Positions 57,960-64,000 of a stretch of DNA of 64,000 bases are shown here, one piece after another; the first letter of the stretch is position 1, and every line of letters begins with the position of its first letter. The translations under genes were made by a program, and so were the position numbers. The notes beneath the pieces were generated by a model. That model did no database searches and was not told where the DNA came from. It saw only the letters and a program-made list of their open reading frames with translations. The stretch is from assembly GCF_001888185.1 (NCBI RefSeq), contig NZ_CP016364.1, forward strand, positions 372,001 through 436,000, read 5' to 3'. Source of the stretch: Phaeobacter porticola (lineage in GTDB: Bacteria; Pseudomonadota; Alphaproteobacteria; Rhodobacterales; Rhodobacteraceae).

Positions 57960-59773
57960 TTCTTGTCTGCCTTTGGCGTTTTCTTAAAGCCGGATTTGAT
58001 ATTGCCGAACACATCCGGTTTGTAGCCATGGGTGCGCATAATCAAATACTGCTGCGTAAAGGTGATGGTGTTGTTCGCAATCCAGTAAACCACCAAGCCA
58101 GAGGCAAAACCACCCAACATGAACATGAAGACCCAAGGCATCCAGGCAAAGATCATCTGCTGGGTCGGATCCGTGGGCGCCGGGTTCAGTTTTTGCTGCA
58201 ACCACATGGAGATACCTAAGAGGATCGGCAAAATCCCAATAAAGATCGTGGCCATCAATGTGCCCTCGACCGGGGCTGCCATCGGCAGGAGGCCAAAGAG
58301 GTTCATGATGGACGTCGGATCAGGGGCGCTGAGATCCTGAAATGGACCAAAGAAGGGCGCGTGACGCAGCTCCAGCGTGACAAAGATCACTTTGTAGAGC
58401 GAGAAGAAGATCGGGATCTGGATCAGGATCGGCAGGCAGCCGGCCGCTGGGTTGACCTTTTCCTTCTTGTAGAGCGCCATCATCTCCTGCTGGAGCTTTT
58501 GACGATCATCGCCCAATTTTTCCTTGATCTCCTCCATCCGCGGCTGCAGCTCTTTCATCTTTGCCATGGAGGCGTAGGATTTATAGGCCAGCGGGAAGAC
58601 AAGAAGTTTGATCAATACGGTCAAGCCGATGATCGCCCAGCCCATGTTGCCAATCAACGCGTTCAGCCAATGTAGAACCGCAAAGATCGGCTTGGTCAGG
58701 AAGAAGAACCAGCCCCAGTCGATGCTGTCGAGGAAACCTTCGATGCCGTCTTTCTGGTAGCCTCGGATGGTTGCCCATTCCTTGGCGCCAGCAAACAGCA
58801 TGGTGGTTGCCTCAGTGGTTTGGCCATCCGCTACGGAGACGGTCGGCAGCACAATATCGGTCTGGTAGATCTCGCGACGCTCATCGAATTTTGCGATGGA
58901 GCGGAAGGCCTGACCCGGCTCGGGTACCAGGGTCGACATCCAGTAATGATCGGTAAAGCCAATCCAGCCGTTGCCCTCAATCTGGGTCACTTCGGCGCGG
59001 GCACCCGTGCGGGGATCAATCTCGAAATCGGTCATGTCGTCATAGTCGATTTCGGCGAGGGTGCCGTCGGCCATGCCAATCACACCTTCATGCAGGATGA
59101 AGAAGTTTTTCAGATCCTGCGGTTCGCCATGGCGGGCCAGGGTGCCATAAGGCGCCAGTGCCACGGTCCCACCAGAGGCGTTGGTCACCGACTGCGTGAT
59201 GGTGAAGAGATAATCCTGATCGACCGCAATGGTGCGGTTGAAGGTGAGGCCCTTGCCATTGTCCCAAGTCAGGGTGACCGGGCTGTCCGGCGTCAGGGTC
59301 GCGTCGCTTTCGGCCTGCCACAGGGTGTTGGCTCCGGGCACATCGTCGGGACCCAGACCGCTGCCGGGGGCCCAGCCATAGAGCGCGTAATAGGCGTTGG
59401 GGTCACCAGCGGGGGACAGCATCTTAACGATTGCGGCGTCCGCTTCCAGAGAAACGCGATAATCCTTGAGCGACAGATCGTCGAGACGACCGCCTTGCAA
59501 GGAGATGGTGCCGGAAACGCGCGGCGTGTCGATGGTCAGGCGCGGCGCATCGGCGACGGCCTTTGCCTCGGCGGTGACGCTGGCCCCATCCGTGCCGGCC
59601 ACAGGGCTGGCAGCGTTTGGCGCGGCCACCACGTCGCCCGCAGGTGCGGTTTCAGTGATAACGGCATCAGGCTGCGGCTGCGGCTCTGGCGGTGGAAAAA
59701 AGACGTACCACCCCAGAATCACCAGGAAACTAAGTGCGGTTGCGAGAAGAAGGTTCTTGTTCTGATCGTCCAT
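57956..59773 (-). CDS. yidC: Membrane protein insertase YidC
   Basis: YidC (605 aa) inserts membrane proteins alone or with SecYEG. The ATG at 59773 begins MDDQNKNLLLATALSFLVILGWYVFFPP, with GAGGTGG upstream. An in-frame start at 59833 is rejected. The large periplasmic beta-domain follows to about residue 350. The conserved five-helix core then carries the hydrophilic-groove region YKSYASMAKMKELQPRMEEIKEKLGDDRQKLQQEMMALYKKEKVNP. The minus-strand upstream region has TTGACC at 59835-59840 but no clear -10. Confidence 0.97.
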   Translation of the reverse strand: MDDQNKNLLLATALSFLVILGWYVFFPPPEPQPQPDAVITETAPAGDVVAAPNAASPVAGTDGASVTAEAKAVADAPRLTIDTPRVSGTISLQGGRLDDLSLKDYRVSLEADAAIVKMLSPAGDPNAYYALYGWAPGSGLGPDDVPGANTLWQAESDATLTPDSPVTLTWDNGKGLTFNRTIAVDQDYLFTITQSVTNASGGTVALAPYGTLARHGEPQDLKNFFILHEGVIGMADGTLAEIDYDDMTDFEIDPRTGARAEVTQIEGNGWIGFTDHYWMSTLVPEPGQAFRSIAKFDERREIYQTDIVLPTVSVADGQTTEATTMLFAGAKEWATIRGYQKDGIEGFLDSIDWGWFFFLTKPIFAVLHWLNALIGNMGWAIIGLTVLIKLLVFPLAYKSYASMAKMKELQPRMEEIKEKLGDDRQKLQQEMMALYKKEKVNPAAGCLPILIQIPIFFSLYKVIFVTLELRHAPFFGPFQDLSAPDPTSIMNLFGLLPMAAPVEGTLMATIFIGILPILLGISMWLQQKLNPAPTDPTQQMIFAWMPWVFMFMLGGFASGLVVYWIANNTITFTQQYLIMRTHGYKPDVFGNIKSGFKKTPKADKK

Positions 59774-60321
59774 TTGGGACTGCCACCTCGTGCATGGAAT
59801 GACAGGGTGTGGTTCAACAGAGATGGCCCCCAAAGGTCAAGCGGAATCGCCCCCAAGCTGGCCCTGCAGCGTCGTTGAGGGGCTATTTCCCAAAATCGAC
59901 CCTGGAAAACCGCAAGACGGGCGGTGATGACAGCGCCAACAAGGACGTCAGTGACGGGAAAAATCAATGCAGAGGACAACGCCAATCTCACCTGGCACGC
60001 GCATTCCGCAGGCGCACTGCGCCCAGATGAGCAGACAGGAGATATCCCGCGTCTGCTGGTTGATCAGAGTAATGGGCAGGCCCGGCCGTCAGCGATGGCG
60101 CACAGAAACCCGCCTACAAGCATGATACGCGGACAGAGCGCAGGCGGCATCGTGACCGGAGGCATGTGAAATGACTGGTGTCAGTTGAAGAAACCTAAGG
60201 TTGTCCAAAAACTGTCGGCTAAGACGATGTTACTAACCGTGGTGAATTGGTCGGGCATGGCGCAGGGCCAGACGCTGTTTGCGTCTGCCGCTATTCAGCA
60301 ATTATCTGCCCTGTTGCGCCA
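59774..60321. other. Intergenic stretch between yidC and the EAL gene
   Basis: A 548-bp gap. A 7-bp inverted repeat CAGACGC/GCGTCTG is at 60269-60287 without a T-run. Short open frames (for example 59924-60169 plus) have no ribosome site or family. In many relatives yidD lies next to yidC here, but yidD is about 4 kb further on. Confidence 0.4.
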
Positions 60322-61866
60322 TCAATTGCCCTGACGACCAATCGTGGGGGCGTCTTGTAGTTTGGCCTCATGGGCCGTGATCCAATCCAGGGTCTGATCA
60401 AAGGGCATCGGGCGACCGATGCCAAAGCCCTGCACGTGATCGCAGCCAAGCTGTGATAGCAGCGCATGTTCGCCCACGGTCTCTACCCCCTCGGCAAGGG
60501 TGGTGAGCTCGAGACGCTCGGCCATGGTCAGGATGGCAGCGATCAGTTTCTGCTGCTCAGGATCACGATCGGCTTTCATCACAAAGGATCTGTCAATCTT
60601 GATCCGCGACACTCGGAACCGCTGCACGGCGGCAATCGACGCATGGCCAGTCCCAAAATCATCCAGATCAATGCCGCAGCCCATTTTGCCAAGGGCCGCG
60701 ATATTGCGCACGATCATATCGTCGGGGCGATCGGTCATGACGGTTTCGAGGATTTCAATACAGAGCCGGTCAGGGGTGAGACCAAAACGTTCCAGCTCCC
60801 ACTGGATGCGCTCAACCAGGTTGGCATTGCGCAGCTCATCCGTGGCGAAATTGACCCCCACAGACGGCACATGCAGACCGGCGGCATCCCACGCTTTAAG
60901 TGCTGTCAGAGCGTTGTAGAGCATGATTTCGCTCAGGCGTTCCATCAGACCCGCGCTTTCCAGCGTGGGGAGGAAGGACATCGGGGGAATCATGCCGCGC
61001 ACAGGATGTGCCCAACGGGCCAGTGCCTCAAACCCGGAGACGCGGCCGGTGTCGGTGCAGATCTGTGGCTGGAACCAAGCCTGGATCTGACCATTTTCCA
61101 AGGCCTCGGTGACTTCGTCCATCATATCGCCACGCGCTTTGCTGCGCTGATCCATTTCGGGCGAGAAGGCGCGCATGCCGGAGGGGCCATTGTTCTGCGC
61201 ATCCAAGAGCGCGGTGCAGGCGGCCCCCAGCCAATCATTCCCAGAGGGTTTCGGCGTCCGGCTGTGTAAGCAAAAGCCGATGGAGCAGGAGACATACAGC
61301 GAGGCGCCGTCCACGGCGATTGGTTCTTCGATTGCAGCCTGAAGCCTGCCAGACATCTGCACGGACAGCTCCAGATCCATCTGCAGGACCGGAGTAAGGC
61401 AGATGGCAAAACGGGAATCGCCAATCCGCGCAACATAATCCTGTGGACGCACAATCGACAGGATCCGGTCGCCGCACCGGTTCACCAGCTGATCTGCGGT
61501 TTCCTGACCATGGCGCTGCGCCAATTCCTTGAAATCATCCAGTTCGATCACAAATACGGCGGACCGCAGACCGGTGTCCGCAGCGCTGTCGTAAACTTCG
61601 GATATGACCTCATTAAAGCCGTCGCGCATCATCATGCCGGTCAGGCTGTCGCGTGGCATGGCCGGACGGCGAAAATAGCTAAAACCGCCTGAGACCGCAA
61701 AAATCAGGGGCAGCCCCAGAGCGACGGCCAGCAATGCGGCCTCGCCCCCCATCCAGAAGGTAGCCAGGGTGAGAGCTGGCAGAAATGCAAGCAGTGGCGG
61801 CCCCAGCAGCACCGGGGCAATCCGTTTTCTGACCTGCGTTATCGTCTGCGACAGCGATTTTGTCAT
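60322..61866 (-). CDS. Membrane-bound EAL phosphodiesterase with degenerate GGDEF domain
   Basis: A 514-aa signalling protein. Two hydrophobic segments at about residues 18-38 and 42-62 anchor it in the membrane. The GGDEF domain (residues about 72-235) has IGDSR at 148-152 where GGDEF is expected, so it should not make c-di-GMP. The EAL domain (255-505) keeps EAL at 280-282, N339, EILE 371-374, DDFGTG 402-407 and EGVET, so it may hydrolyse c-di-GMP. The ATG at 61866 (MTKSLSQ) has AAGGT seven bases upstream. A GTG at 61881 is an alternative. Target processes are unknown. Confidence 0.88.
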   Translation of the reverse strand: MTKSLSQTITQVRKRIAPVLLGPPLLAFLPALTLATFWMGGEAALLAVALGLPLIFAVSGGFSYFRRPAMPRDSLTGMMMRDGFNEVISEVYDSAADTGLRSAVFVIELDDFKELAQRHGQETADQLVNRCGDRILSIVRPQDYVARIGDSRFAICLTPVLQMDLELSVQMSGRLQAAIEEPIAVDGASLYVSCSIGFCLHSRTPKPSGNDWLGAACTALLDAQNNGPSGMRAFSPEMDQRSKARGDMMDEVTEALENGQIQAWFQPQICTDTGRVSGFEALARWAHPVRGMIPPMSFLPTLESAGLMERLSEIMLYNALTALKAWDAAGLHVPSVGVNFATDELRNANLVERIQWELERFGLTPDRLCIEILETVMTDRPDDMIVRNIAALGKMGCGIDLDDFGTGHASIAAVQRFRVSRIKIDRSFVMKADRDPEQQKLIAAILTMAERLELTTLAEGVETVGEHALLSQLGCDHVQGFGIGRPMPFDQTLDWITAHEAKLQDAPTIGRQGN

Positions 61867-61932
61867 CTGTAGACCTTTCACCTACGGCATGTGGTGCTTG
61901 CTACAGACTAGAGCCGCGGTCTGACCGCCAAG

Positions 61933-62820
61933 TTAACGCAAATCGGGAATTTCGCCTGAATCGCCCCCGTAATCGCTATTTTTCAACATAAGACCGGAGA
62001 AATCGAAAAGCTTTGGATCCAGTAGATGTGACGGGCGTGCATTCATCAGCGCGCGGAACATAACCTGACGGCGTCCTGGGCTGTTTGATTCCCACCCGTC
62101 TAGGATCTGTTTCACCTGCTGGCGCTGTAACCCGTCCTGACTACCGCAAAGGTCACAGGGGATGATCGGATAATTCAATGCCTTGGCGAATTTTTCGCAA
62201 TCCACCTCGGCGACATGGGCAAGGGGGCGAAACACAAACAGATCGCCCTCTTCATTGACCAGCTTTGGCGGCATGGTTGCCAGACGACCTCCGTGGAAGA
62301 GGTTCATGAAGAAGGTTTCAAGAATATCGTCGCGATGATGACCCAGCACCACAGCAGAGCAGCCCTCCTCGCGGGCGATCCGGTAGAGGTTGCCGCGCCG
62401 CAGACGCGAACAGAGCGCGCAAAACGTACGGCCCTGCGGGACCTTATCCATCACGATGCTGTAAGTGTCCTGATATTCGATGCGGTGTGGGACACCCATT
62501 TTTTCCAGAAATTCCGGCAGCACAGTTGCCGGAAAGCCGGGCTGGCCCTGATCCAGATTACAGGCGAGAAGATCCACCGGCAACAAGCCGCGCCACTTCA
62601 GTTCATAGAGAACCGCGAGCAGGGTATAGCTGTCCTTGCCGCCAGAAAGGCAGACCAGCCATTTCGGTGTGCTGCCGTCCTCGCGCCGTTCCACCATGCC
62701 GTATTGGTCAATCGCTTCGCGCGCGTAGCGCACGATTCGTTTGCGGAGCTTCTTGAACTCAGTGGTTGAGGGCGCGCCTGTAAACAGCGGGTGGATATCG
62801 TCCAGATCATCATCAAGCAT
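61933..62820 (-). CDS. ttcA: tRNA 2-thiocytidine biosynthesis protein TtcA
   Basis: TtcA (295 aa) thiolates cytidine 32 in certain tRNAs. The PP-loop [10 protein letters not shown], the two cysteine pairs (CALC, and [13 protein letters not shown]) that bind an iron-sulfur cluster, and [14 protein letters not shown] are all present. It lies between the EAL gene and the divergent DUF3833 gene. No Shine-Dalgarno site stronger than GGGCGCGCC context was seen. The function fits the other RNA-modification and translation genes in the window. Confidence 0.95.
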   Translation of the reverse strand: MLDDDLDDIHPLFTGAPSTTEFKKLRKRIVRYAREAIDQYGMVERREDGSTPKWLVCLSGGKDSYTLLAVLYELKWRGLLPVDLLACNLDQGQPGFPATVLPEFLEKMGVPHRIEYQDTYSIVMDKVPQGRTFCALCSRLRRGNLYRIAREEGCSAVVLGHHRDDILETFFMNLFHGGRLATMPPKLVNEEGDLFVFRPLAHVAEVDCEKFAKALNYPIIPCDLCGSQDGLQRQQVKQILDGWESNSPGRRQVMFRALMNARPSHLLDPKLFDFSGLMLKNSDYGGDSGEIPDLR

Positions 62821-62984
62821 GGGCGCGCCCTAGCCGAGGATCGGCATTTTGCCAAGAAGAAAAGGCCCCGAATGCAGATTCCAACGGCGGCCTGGGGGAC
62901 TGCCTCATTTGGCAGAGTCATCCAAAGCCGGGGCCGTTGCGTAGCCAAGGGCAAGAGAAACAAGACAAAGATGAGGTGTGAGAT

Positions 62985-63557
62985 ATGGCAATTGCGACAC
63001 AAACACCACGCCGGTTTCGGTTTGGCCGCTGGGCAGCTCTTGGCGCGGGGGCGGCAGCTGTTGCGGCGCTGGCATCCTGCGGGCGGCCCAGTCTGAGCGA
63101 TGATAAGCTGAGCGATAAGACCTTCAATCTGGAGGAATATTTCGAAGGTAAAACCGTCGCATATGGCCAGTTCGAAGATCGGTTTGGAACCGTTCGGCGG
63201 CGGTTCAAAGTAGAGATCACTGGCGAGTGGGATGGCCGTGTGCTGACGCTGGCCGAGAGTTTCCGCTATGCCGATGGCAGTACCGAGCAGCGGATCTGGT
63301 CCCTGACGAAAACGGGCGAAAACACCTGGGAAGGCAGTGCTGATGGGGTGCAGGGCATCGCCAAGGGGGAAGAGCGTGGTGATACCTTCAACTGGGGTTA
63401 CACGATTGATCTGCCAGTGCCCGGTGGCGACACCATGCGGGTGACGTTTGATGACTGGATGTGGCTTCTGGAGGACGGCAGGTTGCTGAACAAAGCATAT
63501 ATGAGCCGCTATGGCGTCACGCTGGGCGAAGTTACGATTTTCTTTGAGAAGCTCTGA
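62985..63557 (+). CDS. DUF3833-family lipoprotein
   Basis: A 190-aa protein with a lipoprotein signal: a positively charged start, GAGAAAVAALASC, and cleavage before C32. The rest matches DUF3833 (LEEYFEGKTVAYGQFEDRFGTVRRRFKVEITGEW, then LAESFRYADGSTEQRIW). The function is unknown, though the family is widespread in proteobacteria. It lies between ttcA (divergent) and yidD (convergent), with its stop only six bases before the yidD stop. Confidence 0.85.
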   Translation: MAIATQTPRRFRFGRWAALGAGAAAVAALASCGRPSLSDDKLSDKTFNLEEYFEGKTVAYGQFEDRFGTVRRRFKVEITGEWDGRVLTLAESFRYADGSTEQRIWSLTKTGENTWEGSADGVQGIAKGEERGDTFNWGYTIDLPVPGGDTMRVTFDDWMWLLEDGRLLNKAYMSRYGVTLGEVTIFFEKL

Positions 63558-63562
63558 GCGGG

Positions 63563-63835
63563 TTACCTGGGGCCTGCAGTCGGGTCCTGTTTGGCCCGGT
63601 CATGGTCGGGGTCACAGCCGGGAACCGGATCGTAGCCATCCCCACCAAGGGGATGGCAGCGCCCGATTCTGCGCGCGGTGAGCCAAGCGCCCCGAATGGC
63701 GCCGTGTTTCTCCAGTGCCTCCAGCGCATAGGCCGAGCAGGTGGGCTGGTAACGGCAGTTGAAGCCAACCCAGGGGCTGAACAGCAGCCGATAGGCGCGT
63801 ACGGGCAAAGCAAAGAGGTGGGCGAGTGGAGTCAT
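63563..63835 (-). CDS. yidD: Membrane protein insertion efficiency factor YidD
   Basis: YidD (90 aa) is a small membrane-associated protein that aids insertion of proteins by YidC. The conserved [43 protein letters not shown], with two cysteines, is clear. The start is [30 protein letters not shown]. It lies 99 bp downstream of the probable rnpA end. In many bacteria the order is rpmH-rnpA-yidD-yidC. Here the link to yidC is broken by four other genes. Confidence 0.93.
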   Translation of the reverse strand: MTPLAHLFALPVRAYRLLFSPWVGFNCRYQPTCSAYALEALEKHGAIRGAWLTARRIGRCHPLGGDGYDPVPGCDPDHDRAKQDPTAGPR

Positions 63836-63934
63836 GGCGTCTAGATAGGCGCGCCGGCGCTCTATAGCAATCTGCGGGGGTGTCGCGGCTGCGGAGTGAG
63901 GAGCAACGGAAGGTGTGGGCCTTGCCTGTTGTGA

Positions 63935-64000
63935 TTACTTGCCGTGAATTTTCTTCATCGCGTAGATCAGATCGTTTTTCAGATCGTCGAACGGGCGGTC
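63935..64000 (-). CDS. rnpA: Ribonuclease P protein component, 3' end only
   Basis: The last 21 codons before a TAA at 63935-63937 read DRPFDDLKNDLIYAMKKIHGK, similar to the end of alphaproteobacterial RnpA. RnpA is the protein cofactor of RNase P. The identity rests on this short sequence and on its place upstream of yidD. The rest lies outside the window. Confidence 0.5.
   Translation of the reverse strand, partial: DRPFDDLKNDLIYAMKKIHGK

Noticed and set aside
59924-60169. An 81-codon open frame upstream of yidC
   Set aside because: No ribosome site, low-complexity product and no known family.
60269-60287. Inverted repeat CAGACGC/GCGTCTG as a terminator
   Set aside because: No T-run on either strand and short stem.

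Overview
The window looks like chromosomal DNA from a marine alphaproteobacterium of the Roseobacter group (Rhodobacteraceae), probably close to Phaeobacter, Leisingera or Ruegeria. This rests on protein sequence from memory: RpoB, RpoC, ArgB and the AapJQMP proteins have roseobacter-like sequences and lengths. The gene orders rplQ-degP-rarA-crcB-rluC-HAD-ATP12 and rnpA/yidD...yidC-MOSC-engB-argB also fit. No rRNA, tRNA, CRISPR array, prophage or intact insertion sequence was seen.

Layout. 1-10752: end of the L11/L1 operon (rplA, 5' end cut off), a terminator, a structured L10-type leader, then rplJ-rplL-rpoB-rpoC and a strong terminator. 10862-15126: an accessory block between rpoC and rpsL with an MFS transporter, two related rhamnosyltransferase-like proteins and a DMT exporter. 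15282-41978: the str-S10-spc-alpha ribosomal region in the usual order (rpsL-rpsG-fusA-tuf; rpsJ-rplC-rplD-rplW; rplB-rpsS-rplV-rpsC-rplP; rpmC-rpsQ-rplN-rplX-rplE-rpsN-rpsH-rplF-rplR-rpsE-rpmD; rplO-secY-adk; rpsM-rpsK-rpoA-rplQ). It is cut by terminators and accessory genes into separate units. The inserts are an exported HAF-repeat protein (tuf/rpsJ), an unrecognised helical protein (rplW/rplB), a four-gene block with a 2OG-Fe(II)-oxygenase-like protein (rplP/rpmC), and a block with a small membrane protein, a DUF1127 protein and a SUKH (SMI1/KNR4) protein (rpmD/rplO).

42125-47791: a tightly packed housekeeping run (Do-like periplasmic protease, RarA, CrcB, RluC-type pseudouridine synthase, HAD phosphatase, ATP12 chaperone). 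48024-52627: a complete general L-amino-acid ABC importer, aapJQMP, with one terminator after the binding protein and another after the operon. 52712-54529: a broken DUF411 gene, a SixA-like phosphatase and a [4Fe-4S] protein. 54645-64000: argB, a divergent SDR, the minus-strand cluster yidC-MOSC-engB, an EAL-domain protein, ttcA, a DUF3833 lipoprotein, yidD and the probable 3' end of rnpA.

The main job of the window is gene expression: ribosomal proteins, RNA polymerase, elongation factors, the Sec translocon and the YidC insertase, plus GTPases and RNA-modifying enzymes. The least explained parts are the accessory genes between ribosomal operons and the control sites next to them. These include a shared promoter form (TTG-N17-TATAyG with a GC-rich discriminator) before rpsL, rpsJ and rplO, a 16-bp palindrome before rplB, and a cluster of inverted repeats at 35655-35736.
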